This document shows, in pieces, positions 50,201-58,317 of a DNA stretch of 64,000 nucleotides; position 1 is the first letter of the stretch, and each line of letters begins with the position of its first letter. Below the pieces are notes generated by a model that saw only the letters and a list, made by a program, of their open reading frames with translations, had not been told where the DNA came from and searched no databases. This DNA comes from Anaerococcus sp. (GTDB lineage Bacteria; Bacillota; Clostridia; Tissierellales; Peptoniphilaceae), in the NCBI GenBank assembly GCA_030532385.1, contig JAUNLG010000008.1:23643-87642 (forward strand), written 5' to 3'. A program made the translations under genes and the position numbers.

Positions 50201-50665
50201 TGTTGTTATAAATTCTCTAAGTAAATTATTTTCTATTAATAGGTCAACTACCTTATCCATTGGCATAAGGTCTTCTCTAAAATAATCCTCCTTATCTTTG
50301 TATTGAAAGGAGTTTAGTCTTATTATAAAGTCTTCTGTGTAGTTAACCCCATCTTCTTCTAATATATCTACTAGCCTTGATATATTAGCCATTTTCTTAT
50401 CTTCATCAAGACTTGTAAGTTGGTCCTTATAAAGTTGGATAGCAAAGGATGGGATTGAAGTTGCAAGTATGTTTCCATTTCTATCATAAATATTGCCACG
50501 GCTTGCAATTTCATCTACTTCCTTAACCTTCCTATTATCTGATAGGTCCCTGTAATAATCTCCTTGGGCAAGCATTACTTTTGCAAGCCTTAGGGCAATT
50601 ATCAAAAATAAAATGACTACCAGAACTTGGATAAAGACTAGTCTTTTTTCTTTCTTCTTATTCAT
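47219..50665 (-). CDS. Very long penicillin-binding protein 2 (transpeptidase)
   Basis: A class B PBP that cross-links peptidoglycan during elongation. One membrane anchor (about 10-28) is followed by the dimerisation/pedestal domain (EIASRGNIYDRNGNILATS) and the transpeptidase: SxxK is STFK with Ser724, SxN is SCN at 782 and KTG at 1031. At 1148 residues it is far longer than usual (about 650-750). The pedestal region is expanded between residues 80 and 510, and about 90 extra residues, charged and helical, lie between SCN and KTG (around 855-935). The tail after 1090 is acidic. It lies 8 bases after mreD, and its stop precedes the MinD-like gene directly. Confidence 0.93.
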   Translation of the reverse strand: MNKKKEKRLVFIQVLVVILFLIIALRLAKVMLAQGDYYRDLSDNRKVKEVDEIASRGNIYDRNGNILATSIPSFAIQLYKDQLTSLDEDKKMANISRLVDILEEDGVNYTEDFIIRLNSFQYKDKEDYFREDLMPMDKVVDLLIENNLLREFITTSYKDDEIEYETAKTFLLALRKRGLDIPTHVWQEEGQVYLEFKENAGDKLDSIGFDIESYPLDVIYEAVGGDRSVVLSVLQNSHARRLAFDLLSAYDLGSDLKLLAYSSKPDEDYLEKKAKLHKIYENIDYESSPADDFYEIVKNSTITDVLTKASINDRGEYIIPANILIEELSNLGIYPNFETEIITEKADDRNEYSVEVRFRNPQAGVAVEELTKLADENDLLKKLILSEDIKYMAQNANTAANIYPNIDISEEDPSDWSYTFSKDEKDFYTYYAQKDRANSTKEAVEILAKEEDAGKILAYLKKVNDLEAYNDYEAVGLLTIDNALNMQGNFGYRPINIVYNLDESTVLKIEEKIDTEAGIVVETIPIRSYPNRSLASHILGYMGPIATGYELDKYVNERGYLRDEIIGKTGIEEAYEDNLKGKNGKSLVTVDSKGNRRQTISKTSSQPGDDVYLTIDRDLQKQAEDSLKGVLKAIREGDTYTSDYGSFIPIESAPNAESGAVVVSDVNTGAILAMASYPDYDPNIFATGVSTSDWQSLQVEEGSGPLVPRPMLNIATQTAVMPGSTFKLVSSLAALEKGLDPLAATYDYGFIDIGNRRFSCLIWTETGMTHGEENLYGALRDSCNYYFYTLALGENPENQTSLGVKLELNDLRLAAEKLGLGQTTGLEINIPKEASGNIPSVGKKIEVTKTMLRKYLENNLASFLKEEVKKTRDDYNKDIEDIVNFADDPQGWTRVNIIEFLEERGYEPLGIYEGQIAGLADTIKYTYLNQASWDITDMLNIVIGQGQNSYTPAQMNRVMATISNGGYLNKFTLIDKVASHDSDEVLFQNVAERERIDITDYTNLEDIKYGAMLVAKNNQILNQLPMDIGVKTGTAEVEGKNEDGSDYSSYAWMIGFAPYDDPEIAVSVILTQGDTSYNVSPIIKDIIGRYFDLDVNISNVNASKEDVNTAEFGTSGQSAEDIPYEEDMWVEEEWIEEPLDPQVDEEGR

Positions 50666-50673
50666 CTTTTACC

Positions 50674-51165
50674 TCAAATTCTATATGTTGGTATATACAT
50701 GACCTTTTCTAAAATATACCTATATATTAGATAAATTAGACCATTGATTATACCCTCAATTAATAATCCTAGGGGTAGGTAGGTCATAATCTCGCTGGCC
50801 TGTTTGCCAAGGATATAATAAATTAGCGATACAAGGATAAAATTAAAAAGACTGGCCAATAATGTATAGGTAAAACCACTTAGCTTATCTTTTTTTGGCT
50901 TACTTGTCCTTGCACTTACCACATATCCTATCAAATAATATGATAAGGCCCTTACTCCAATAAAGGAGGTAAGAAGAAAATCTTCTACTAGGCCAAGAAT
51001 TAAACCAGAATATCCTCCAATCTTTTCTCCTAGAAATATTGAGATGGCAACTATGGCAGGGATAAATATATTGACATTTGCCCCCAAGATATTAAGTTTT
51101 GAAAATACTGATGTTTGTAGGATAAAAGATATAAGTAAGATTATAAAAGTTTTAAACTTATTCAT
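50674..51165 (-). CDS. mreD: Rod shape-determining protein MreD
   Basis: An integral membrane partner of MreC and the elongation PBP. The 163 residues contain about five hydrophobic helices; FILQTSVFSKLNILGANVN and IGGYSGLILGLVEDFLLTSFIG match the MreD family, the second containing the conserved G-x-x-x-G-x-x-x-D. It overlaps mreC by 8 bases. Function is from family knowledge and position. Confidence 0.9.
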   Translation of the reverse strand: MNKFKTFIILLISFILQTSVFSKLNILGANVNIFIPAIVAISIFLGEKIGGYSGLILGLVEDFLLTSFIGVRALSYYLIGYVVSARTSKPKKDKLSGFTYTLLASLFNFILVSLIYYILGKQASEIMTYLPLGLLIEGIINGLIYLIYRYILEKVMYIPTYRI

Positions 51166-52051
51166 CTATCTCTCCTTGGTAATCTTCATTTTCTATAACT
51201 TCATCCACACTGTATTGGTCAGTTTGCTTTAAGACCAAGACCCTATAAAGGTGGGAGAAGTCTACTGGTGAGTTGAGGGTTATATTCTTTCTTAAGGCAT
51301 CCTCACTCATAGTTACATTGTTGACCGTTCCTATATATATCCCTTGTGGATAAACCCCGCCTAGGCCTGATGTCAATAAAACATCCTTAGGTTCAACGCT
51401 ACTATCTACATCTATCATATAGCCTTGGATAGTCTTTTGGGTGAAATTATCAATAACTCCATAATCACCACTTGCTGAGTTTATAAAGGATACATCATTT
51501 GATTGGGAATTTATAGTCTCAACCCTAGCAGTCGTTTGGTAAACTTCAGTAACCTTGCCTACTAGACCTGTGTAATACTTTGAGTCTCCAACAGCTTGTA
51601 GGATTATATCATTGACCTCTATCCCATCATTTTTACCCTTATCTATAGTAAAATTTTTAGTCATAGAATTTGTATCAGTATTGACTACCCTAGCCTTCAT
51701 ATATGAATTAGGGCTTTCATCCAAAGTTCTTTTTTCAAGTTCTAGGAAGTCTGCCTGACTTATTAGGCTAGTCAACCTTGCATTTTCTATCTCCAAGGCC
51801 TTGTTTTCTTCCTCTAACTTGCTAACAGCTGCCCTTGTTTCCTTTGACCCTAGGCTTCTTTCTACCTGGTTGATAACTTCTGATGATATAGCATAGGTAA
51901 GTCTTTCGACAGGGGCAAAGATGGTATTTGCTATATTTGATCCTGTTTGATTAATCTTTTCTGTTTGAGAAGAGATAGCTATTAGGACTATAAGCCCTAT
52001 TAGGGTTCCTACAAAGCCCTTCCTATCTTTTTTCTTTCTTCTATATGCCAT
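51158..52051 (-). CDS. mreC: Rod shape-determining protein MreC
   Basis: The extracytoplasmic scaffold of the elongasome. The 297 residues have an N-terminal membrane helix (FVGTLIGLIVLIAISS), a coiled coil (ETRAAVSKLEEENKALEIENARL, about 70-92) and two beta domains with ARVVNTDTNSMTKNFTIDKGKNDGI, GLVGKVTEVYQTTARV and SGLGGVYPQGIYIG. It overlaps mreD and follows mreB by 6 bases. Confidence 0.94.
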   Translation of the reverse strand: MAYRRKKKDRKGFVGTLIGLIVLIAISSQTEKINQTGSNIANTIFAPVERLTYAISSEVINQVERSLGSKETRAAVSKLEEENKALEIENARLTSLISQADFLELEKRTLDESPNSYMKARVVNTDTNSMTKNFTIDKGKNDGIEVNDIILQAVGDSKYYTGLVGKVTEVYQTTARVETINSQSNDVSFINSASGDYGVIDNFTQKTIQGYMIDVDSSVEPKDVLLTSGLGGVYPQGIYIGTVNNVTMSEDALRKNITLNSPVDFSHLYRVLVLKQTDQYSVDEVIENEDYQGEIDE

Positions 52052-52057
52052 AATAAC

Positions 52058-53068
52058 CTACTTACTATACCTTGTATACCTATCAGGATCTTCAAGGATT
52101 ATTCCGCACCCTTTTATAACATCTTCATCAGGGTTATCTGAAATATTTACCTTAAGGCCGATTTTTGTCGATAAGTATTCACCAAGGCCCTTTAATTTAG
52201 CCAAATTGCCAGTCATAAAAATTCCGCTGGTCTTTATATCCTTGGATATTTCTGGTGGAGTTTTTTCTAAGACTTCTATTATCATATTAGCTAAAAGATC
52301 TGCATAATCTATTACTACTTCCTTAATGGCTCCACTAGTAAGCTCAACTGTCTTAGGCATGGCAGTTTCTAGGTCCCTACCATCAACTTTCATCATCAAA
52401 GCCTTATCCCTAACCCTTAAAGATAGGATCTTTTCTTTTATCTCACAAGCCATATTAAGTCCTATCTCAAGGCTTAAGTTTTCTCTTATATAGTCTATTA
52501 TGAGAGAATCTATATATTCTCCTCCCTTTTTCATAGACTTAGATGTTATTATTCCATTTAGGGCAAGGACAGCAACCTCGCTTACTCCACCACCTAGATT
52601 TACCATAAGCCTTCCTACAGGCTCATCTGGGCTTAGGTCCATCCCATAAGCTCCTGCCAGGTTTTGATCTACTAGGATAACCTCCCTTGCTCCTGCATGA
52701 AGGGCAGCATCTTCACAAGCTCTTGCTTGGATATCTGTAATTTGACTAGGTACAGCTAAGATTACCCTTGGCTGAATTACACAAAAGCCAGGATTTACCT
52801 TCTTAAAAAAATAATTAAGGAGGGCTTCTGTCAAATTAAAATCTGTAATAACTCCATTTTCTATGGGCTTTACTATGTGAACCTTATCGTGGGTTTTTCC
52901 TAGCATATCTCTTGCAGGCTCCCCTACAGATAAGACCTTGGTATTATTTTCATCTAAAAGTAAAAATGAAGGCTCATTTGCTAGTATTCCTTCATTTTTC
53001 TTATATAGTAAAATATTGCTAGTACCTAAATCCATGGCAAAGTCCTTAGCAATCATTCTAAAATTCAT
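52058..53068 (-). CDS. mreB: Rod shape-determining protein MreB
   Basis: Actin-like ATPase that directs lateral wall synthesis. The 336 residues include the phosphate loops DFAMDLGTSNILLY (phosphate 1), VNLGGGVSEVAVLAL (phosphate 2) and a C-terminal IFMTGNLAKLKGLGEYL (adenosine site). Glycine residues vary slightly (TGNLAKL instead of TGGGALL), so it is a somewhat divergent member. The surrounding radC-mreBCD order is standard. Cocci of this group often lack mreB, so its presence suggests rod or irregular shape or another use. Confidence 0.93.
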   Translation of the reverse strand: MNFRMIAKDFAMDLGTSNILLYKKNEGILANEPSFLLLDENNTKVLSVGEPARDMLGKTHDKVHIVKPIENGVITDFNLTEALLNYFFKKVNPGFCVIQPRVILAVPSQITDIQARACEDAALHAGAREVILVDQNLAGAYGMDLSPDEPVGRLMVNLGGGVSEVAVLALNGIITSKSMKKGGEYIDSLIIDYIRENLSLEIGLNMACEIKEKILSLRVRDKALMMKVDGRDLETAMPKTVELTSGAIKEVVIDYADLLANMIIEVLEKTPPEISKDIKTSGIFMTGNLAKLKGLGEYLSTKIGLKVNISDNPDEDVIKGCGIILEDPDRYTRYSK

Positions 53069-53079
53069 CTACTCACCTC

Positions 53080-53763
53080 TTATAAATTTCCTTCTTTTTT
53101 AAAACTATAATACCTAGCTTGACCTATTATAATATGGTCGATTACGCAAATATCTAGGATTTCTCCAGCCTTAACCAGCCTTCTTGTAATCTTCATATCA
53201 TTTAAAGATGGCCTAGGATTACCACTTGGGTGGTTATGTACTAGTATTATTGACTTGGCTGATTTTTTGATAGCTTGTTTAAATACTTCTCTAGGGTTTA
53301 CAATTGTTGTATTAAGGTCGCCTATTGATATTAAGTCTTTAGTTATTATAACATTTTTGGTGTCCAAAAGAATGGCATAAAAATGTTCTTTTTTAGAAAA
53401 TTCAAGCTTATCTTTCATAAGTTCATAAACTTGGCTGGATTTTTCTATTATTTCTATCTTTTTACTTAATATCTTCTCACTTATCCTAGAGCCCAATTGG
53501 AGGCTTGCTACTATTTTACTAGCCTTAGCCTCCTTAATTCCATCAATCAATGTAAGCTCTTCAACTTCTATCTCCTTTAATTGGTCATAGGAAAAAGTAT
53601 CTAGGATTTCTCTTGCCAAATCTATGGCGTTTTTATTCCTAGACCCTGTAGAGATAATAATGGCTAGAAGTTCTTCATCACTTAAAGCCTCATAACCTTC
53701 TCTTATCAACTTCTCACGTGGTCTATCATCAAGGTCTAGGTCTTTAATGGTCTTTTTTTGCAT
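53080..53763 (-). CDS. radC: RadC family JAB-domain protein
   Basis: A 227-residue protein of the RadC family with an N-terminal helix-hairpin-helix region (LREKL-like DDRPREKLIREGYEALSDEELL) and a C-terminal JAB1/MPN metal site: H-x-H in ILVHNHPSGNPRPSLND, with the upstream Glu in the REVFK segment. The role in DNA repair is doubtful; the family's activity remains unclear. It overlaps the Gx-type gene by 20 bases and is followed by mreB after 11 bases. GGGAGT precedes the ATG. Confidence 0.92.
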   Translation of the reverse strand: MQKKTIKDLDLDDRPREKLIREGYEALSDEELLAIIISTGSRNKNAIDLAREILDTFSYDQLKEIEVEELTLIDGIKEAKASKIVASLQLGSRISEKILSKKIEIIEKSSQVYELMKDKLEFSKKEHFYAILLDTKNVIITKDLISIGDLNTTIVNPREVFKQAIKKSAKSIILVHNHPSGNPRPSLNDMKITRRLVKAGEILDICVIDHIIIGQARYYSFKKEGNL

Positions 53764-54271
53764 ATCTTTTACTCCCTAACTTTTTCATATGTTTTATTAG
53801 ATAATTTGAACTTAGTCCTACAAAAAAACCACTAAAGGTTCCAATAAAAACTAATAGTGGGAAATAATAATACATCTTTATATTATCCATAACAATAGCT
53901 GATATAAGGACCTGGCCAAAATTATGGAAAAATGCCCCTATCTCACTAACTCCAATAAAGCTAAAGGACTTATCAAGGCCCTTTAGGCTAAGGTTCATAG
54001 CAATTGAGGCAAAGATGGCACCTGTTACTGAAAAGAAAAAAGAACTTACAAATCCAGTTATCAAGACAAGTAAGATTGATTTTAAAATTCCTATAACAAG
54101 GGCAGATTTAAATCCATAAAAATACAAGGATACTAATAGTATTATATTGGATAATCCCAACTTTGCACCCGGAATTGGTATGGGTAAGGGTATATAATGC
54201 TCTATTACAGAGACAACTAGGGCCATGGCAGTAAGCAGAGCTAAGTCAGTTAATCTTTTTATACTTACCAT
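53744..54271 (-). CDS. Gx transporter/heptaprenyl diphosphate synthase component I-like membrane protein
   Basis: A 175-residue protein with about five membrane helices. The start LTDLALLTAMALVVSVIEHYIPLPIPIPGAKLGLSNI resembles the Gx transporter (HepS component I-like, ThiW/ECF-S-like) family; the P-x-P-x-P-G-A-K-L-G-L-S-N signature is clear. The family is often found with a NusG-II domain protein, and the pair has been linked to flavin- or quinone-associated electron transfer loci; the substrate is unproven. It starts two bases after the NusG-II gene and overlaps radC. Confidence 0.8.
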   Translation of the reverse strand: MVSIKRLTDLALLTAMALVVSVIEHYIPLPIPIPGAKLGLSNIILLVSLYFYGFKSALVIGILKSILLVLITGFVSSFFFSVTGAIFASIAMNLSLKGLDKSFSFIGVSEIGAFFHNFGQVLISAIVMDNIKMYYYFPLLVFIGTFSGFFVGLSSNYLIKHMKKLGSKRYAKKDH

Positions 54272-54273
54272 AC

Positions 54274-54663
54274 TTACCTAACCACCTTATCTATCCTATC
54301 ATTGTTCATATTATCATCATCCACATTATAAACTTCCAAAAAAAGTCTATGGGGAAGGCAAACTATTGTCTCGCCCACACCTGCTATTGGAGCCATATGA
54401 GTACAAATCTGATCTAGGCAGTCAGCCTCAGATACAAAGGCCTTTCCATCTTTAATTTCTACAATATTATAATGGCCACCATAATTTATTCTAAACTCTT
54501 GGTCTTTATCAAGAGAAACTTCTTTGATTATCTTTGAATCTTGTTCAATTCTTAGGACATTTCCCCTAAGCCCACTTGTCATATTTGAAATGAAAAATGC
54601 TAAGCCTAAAGAAAAAGTTAAAAGAATTAAGATTACAAGTATATCTCCTCTTTTTAATTTCAT
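54274..54663 (-). CDS. NusG domain II-containing membrane-anchored protein
   Basis: A 129-residue protein with one N-terminal membrane helix (GDILVILILLTFSLGLAFFI) followed by an extracytoplasmic NusG-II (KOW-like beta) domain. Typical features are VSLDKDQEFRIN, the ADCLDQICTHMAPI segment with two Cys, and ETIVCLPHRLFLEV with a third Cys. It is probably outside the membrane. It is followed by the Gx-type gene, and the two lie just past the rnf operon, separated from it by the hairpin at 54725-54750. Their function is unknown. Confidence 0.82.
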   Translation of the reverse strand: MKLKRGDILVILILLTFSLGLAFFISNMTSGLRGNVLRIEQDSKIIKEVSLDKDQEFRINYGGHYNIVEIKDGKAFVSEADCLDQICTHMAPIAGVGETIVCLPHRLFLEVYNVDDDNMNNDRIDKVVR

Positions 54664-54724
54664 TTTACACCTCGCACTTTAGTTTATCATTTTATAAGTT
54701 GACTTGTCAATTTAGGGATCAAAA

Positions 54725-54750
54725 AAGCAGCATGATTTCTCATACTGCTT
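54725..54750 (-). terminator. Terminator of the rnf operon
   Basis: On the minus strand AAGCAGTATGA pairs with TCATGCTGCTT (one G-U pair), followed by TTTTTTGAT. It lies 4 bases after the rnfB stop. Confidence 0.88.
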
Positions 54751-54754
54751 AATC

Positions 54755-55558
54755 TTATTCAAATATCTCTATACATTTGTTTGGACACTTATCTGCTGCT
54801 TGTTTTAAAAGTTCAGGGTCAAAGTCATTGCCCCAAACTTCTTTAGATAGGAAGTTATCCATCTTAAAAGCTTCAGGATAAGTTTTTGCACAAATTGTAC
54901 ATCCTATACATGAATTAGAACATTTTGTTCTAGCATCCTTACCCTTATCATGGCTTGAGCAGATTACAACTTGTTTTTGTTTAAATGGTACAAGGCTAAT
55001 AATCTTTTTAGGACAAGCTGCAACACATTTTCCACATGCTACACATTTTTCCCTATCAACTATAGCAACGCCATTTTTGACATGGATTGCATCAAATGGA
55101 CAAACTTTCTCACAAGTTCCACAGCCTATACATCCGTAGTTACAAGCTTTCTTTCCACCAAATAAGGAAATTTGTGCCCTACAGTCTTCAAGACCTGAGT
55201 ATTGGAATTGGTCTTTGGCAGCATCGCAGTTACCATCACATTTTACAACAGCAACTAGCCTATCATCGCCACCGGCAGCTTCAACTCCCATTACACTTGC
55301 TACTGCATCAGCTGTAGCCTTACCCCCTATAGCACATCCATCAACTGGAGCTTCGCCATTTGCTATTGCAGTTGCTAGTCCATCACATCCTGGAAAACCA
55401 CAAGCACCACAGTTTGCACCTGGAAGGGCATTTCTAACTTCTTGTTCTTTTACTGACTTTTCAACATAAAACTTTTTACTAACTAGTCCTAAGATAGCTG
55501 CAAAGATAAAACCTAAAACCGCTAGGACTGCTACTGGAATTATTATATTATTTATCAC
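54755..55558 (-). CDS. rnfB: Rnf electron transport complex subunit B
   Basis: Iron-sulfur entry subunit for reduced ferredoxin. The 267 residues have an N-terminal membrane helix (IPVAVLAVLGFIFAAILG), the cluster motif GANCGACGFPGCDGLA (about 50), and ferredoxin-like clusters CIGCGTCEKVCPFDAI and CVACGKCVAACPKKII. The following CSNSCIGCTICAKTYP gives a further set of Cys, fewer than the six-cluster clostridial RnfB. It is the last gene of rnfCDGEAB. Confidence 0.95.
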   Translation of the reverse strand: MINNIIIPVAVLAVLGFIFAAILGLVSKKFYVEKSVKEQEVRNALPGANCGACGFPGCDGLATAIANGEAPVDGCAIGGKATADAVASVMGVEAAGGDDRLVAVVKCDGNCDAAKDQFQYSGLEDCRAQISLFGGKKACNYGCIGCGTCEKVCPFDAIHVKNGVAIVDREKCVACGKCVAACPKKIISLVPFKQKQVVICSSHDKGKDARTKCSNSCIGCTICAKTYPEAFKMDNFLSKEVWGNDFDPELLKQAADKCPNKCIEIFE

Positions 55559-55567
55559 ATCTGCCCC

Positions 55568-56143
55568 CTAAGCTAATCCTGCAAATCCCATAAAGGCAAT
55601 TGCCATAAGACCCAAGGTTACTAGAGTGATTGGAACACCTTTAAAGGTTTCTGGTAGGTCATTATATTCAATTTTCTCTCTTATGTAAGATAAAATCATT
55701 ATAGCTAGCATGAAACCTACAGATGCTGCTAGAGCATAAATTATTGTTTCTACTAGGGTGTATGATGAGTCAATTGCTTTGATTGCTACACCAAGAACCA
55801 CACAGTTTGTTGTGATTAGTGGAAGGAATACTCCCAAGGCCCCATATAAGGCTGGCATAGCTTTTTTCATAACTGTTTCTACCGCTTGTACTAAAGCTGC
55901 TATTACTAATATAAAGACAACTGTCTGTAAGAATCCAATGTTTAATGGATTTAATATGTAGTATTGAATGACCCAAGTTATAATTGAAGCAAGGGTTATA
56001 ACAAAGATTACAGCAAGTCCCATTCCTCTTGCAGTATCAACCTTACTTGTTACACCTAGGGTTGGACAAATACCTAAGAACTGTCCTAATACATAGTTAC
56101 TTACAAATATAGTTGCTATGATTATTGAAAATAAATTTCCCAT
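55568..56143 (-). CDS. rnfA: Rnf electron transport complex subunit A
   Basis: A six-helix membrane subunit homologous to NqrE. The 191 residues open with LFSIIIATIFVSNYVLGQFLGICPTLGVT, the conserved segment with the membrane-embedded Cys that holds an Fe-S cluster with RnfE, and include LPLITTNCVVLGVAI (the second Cys). It lies nine bases before rnfB. Confidence 0.95.
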   Translation of the reverse strand: MGNLFSIIIATIFVSNYVLGQFLGICPTLGVTSKVDTARGMGLAVIFVITLASIITWVIQYYILNPLNIGFLQTVVFILVIAALVQAVETVMKKAMPALYGALGVFLPLITTNCVVLGVAIKAIDSSYTLVETIIYALAASVGFMLAIMILSYIREKIEYNDLPETFKGVPITLVTLGLMAIAFMGFAGLA

Positions 56144-56151
56144 ACTTTCTC

Positions 56152-56787
56152 CTACCTATTCTTTGAATTCTTAATTACATTATAGCCTGCAACTAACATT
56201 CCAAGTACTATAAATGAGGATGCTGGTTGTTGTAAGAAGCCTATTGTATATGCTTCTGGTATAATTCTTGCACCAAAAAGTGTGCCTGCTCCCAAAAGTT
56301 CCCTAAAGAAGGCTAGTAGAGAAATTGCAAGTGTATAACCTAAACCTTGGCCTATACCATCTACTATTGAAGCTAGAGGTCCATTTTGTGAAGCAAAACC
56401 TTCAGCACGAGCAAGAATCAAGCAGTTTACTACTATAAGTGGGATAAAGATACCCAAAGACTCATCCAAGGCTGGAAGGTAGGCTTTAATAAGCATTTGA
56501 ACTATTGTTACAAATCCTGCAATTATTACTATGAAGGCTGGTATTCTTATTTCATCTGAGATGAAATTTCTAAGTAGGGAAATTACAAAGTTACTCATAA
56601 CTGCTACAAAGATTACAGAAATTCCCATACCTATAGCATTGGTCAAAGATGATGATATAGCCAATACTGAACACATACCAACAGTTTGAACAAATACAGG
56701 GTTATTTGAGAAAATTCCCTCTCCAAAAACTTTTCCAAAGTTTACTTTAGGAGTTTGTTTTTCTTTTTTATCTATTTGTTTTTCCAT
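56152..56787 (-). CDS. rnfE: Rnf electron transport complex subunit E
   Basis: A six-helix membrane subunit homologous to NqrD. The 211 residues contain FVQTVGMCSVLAISSSLTNAIGMG (first Cys) and LGIFIPLIVVNCLILARAEGFAS (second Cys), mirroring RnfA. Together the two hold a buried cluster. It is located between rnfG and rnfA with 8-base gaps. Confidence 0.95.
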   Translation of the reverse strand: MEKQIDKKEKQTPKVNFGKVFGEGIFSNNPVFVQTVGMCSVLAISSSLTNAIGMGISVIFVAVMSNFVISLLRNFISDEIRIPAFIVIIAGFVTIVQMLIKAYLPALDESLGIFIPLIVVNCLILARAEGFASQNGPLASIVDGIGQGLGYTLAISLLAFFRELLGAGTLFGARIIPEAYTIGFLQQPASSFIVLGMLVAGYNVIKNSKNR

Positions 56788-56795
56788 GATAACTC

Positions 56796-57341
56796 CTATT
56801 CTAGACCAGCTAATACTGAAGCTGCATCGTTTATACCCCTAAGGATTGTTGTAGTAGAAATAGTAGCTCCACTTATTGCAAGAATTTGGTTTTCACCTTG
56901 GCTATCTCCTGCACTAACTTCACTATCCATATTAACTCCAACCATTCCTTCTTTAAATTGGTCTTCTTCCATATTCTTACCAAAGCCAGCTGATTCAGCA
57001 TGGTTTAGTGGAGCAAAACCTGTTATATTATGGTCACTGTCAACGCCTATAAGAAATTCAATATCTCCACCATATCCACCTGGAGAAAGGATTTGGAATA
57101 CATAACCATCTCCATCAGCTCCACTTGCCTTATAGATATTTGTAAGTGTTTCTGGCTTATCTGCTAGGTCAATTTCTTCATAATTATCTGCAGGAAATAC
57201 TACTCCTAAAGATTCTTGAAGTTTTTCTTGAGCCTTTGCCTCGATAATTGGTGAAGTAGCCATGTTTGTTAGGGCTAGGGCTAAGGCTGTTACAGATGTT
57301 ATTAATAATAATTTTAAACCTAATTTTATAGAATTATTCAT
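56796..57341 (-). CDS. rnfG: Rnf electron transport complex subunit G
   Basis: Extracytoplasmic flavoprotein with an N-terminal membrane anchor (LGLKLLLITSVTALALALTN). The covalent FMN site is the Thr of AISGATISTTT near residue 166, attached by ApbE. The 181-residue start at 57341 is set by GGAGAAGGAA just upstream; an in-frame codon at 57374 would add eleven charged residues inside rnfD. FAPLNHAESAGFGKNME is typical of the FMN_bind domain. It overlaps rnfD by eight bases. Confidence 0.95.
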   Translation of the reverse strand: MNNSIKLGLKLLLITSVTALALALTNMATSPIIEAKAQEKLQESLGVVFPADNYEEIDLADKPETLTNIYKASGADGDGYVFQILSPGGYGGDIEFLIGVDSDHNITGFAPLNHAESAGFGKNMEEDQFKEGMVGVNMDSEVSAGDSQGENQILAISGATISTTTILRGINDAASVLAGLE

Positions 57342-58308
57342 TTCCTTCTCCCTTATTTGCCTTGTTTTTACCAAAAGTTTTTGGTCTAGTGTAGGCTTCT
57401 ATTATTGGTACTAGTAAGTTCATTAATAGTATTGAGTAGGATACACCTTCAGGGTAGCCTCCAAACACTCTAATTACTGCTGTTAGTAGACCTGCACCTA
57501 TAGCAAAAACATATTGGCCTTTTATGGTCATTGGACTTGTTGTATAGTCAGTTGCCATAAAGAAGGCACCTAATAAAAGTCCACCTGATAAAATATCTTT
57601 TGGTAGGTTTTGGAAGTCTCCTCCAAAAATTGCCAATAAAACTGAACTTGTAATTATATATGTAAGTGGAATTCTAATGTGAATCACTTTCTTAACAAGT
57701 AGGTAGCATGCACCAATTAGGATTGCTAATGATGATACTTCTCCTAAAGACCCTGGTATGTTTCCTAAAAATAAATCCATTAGTGAATAGCTTGCTGGGT
57801 CTGATAAAGGTGTTGCTCCTGATAGCATTGATACATCTGATACTGTTGCAAGGGTTGCCACTCTTTGAGGTGGGATAAAGGATGTCATTGTCTCAGACCA
57901 TGAAGCCATCAAAAAGGCTCTAGCCGCAAGAGCTGGGTTTACGATATTTTGTCCAATTCCACCAAAAAACATTTTGGCAACTATTATTGCAAACATACCA
58001 CCAATTACTATTTGCCAAACTGGTAGGGTAAAAGGAACATTATAAGCAAGTAGAATTCCTGTAACTACTGCTGATAGGTCCTTTATTGTATTTTTTCTTT
58101 TAGTAACTTTTTCAAAAATAAATTCTGATAACACACAAGTTATTATGGATGCTGCTATTAATATTAGGGCCCTATAGCCAAAGAAATATACACTAGCTAT
58201 TCCTGCTGGAACTAAGGCTATGATTACATCTAGCATATCCTTTCTAACTGTATTATTGCTTCTAACGTGAGGAGAAGCTGTTACCAATAATTGTTTTGTA
58301 TTCTCCAT
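57334..58308 (-). CDS. rnfD: Rnf electron transport complex subunit D
   Basis: A polytopic subunit homologous to NqrB. The 324 residues open TASPHVRSNNTVRKDMLDV, with about nine helices; NPALAARAFL and SMLSGATPLSDP (the covalent FMN Thr, about 166) are diagnostic. GGDFQNLPKDILSGGLLLGAFFMATDYTTSP is also conserved. It lies 9 bases after rnfC. Confidence 0.95.
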   Translation of the reverse strand: MENTKQLLVTASPHVRSNNTVRKDMLDVIIALVPAGIASVYFFGYRALILIAASIITCVLSEFIFEKVTKRKNTIKDLSAVVTGILLAYNVPFTLPVWQIVIGGMFAIIVAKMFFGGIGQNIVNPALAARAFLMASWSETMTSFIPPQRVATLATVSDVSMLSGATPLSDPASYSLMDLFLGNIPGSLGEVSSLAILIGACYLLVKKVIHIRIPLTYIITSSVLLAIFGGDFQNLPKDILSGGLLLGAFFMATDYTTSPMTIKGQYVFAIGAGLLTAVIRVFGGYPEGVSYSILLMNLLVPIIEAYTRPKTFGKNKANKGEGNE

Positions 58309-58317
58309 TTACTCCTC

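Noticed and set aside
54971-55469. Rightward open frames inside rnfB
   Set aside because: They mirror the Cys/Ala/Gly-rich coding of rnfB; the Ser/Pro-rich translation is an artefact of the opposite strand.
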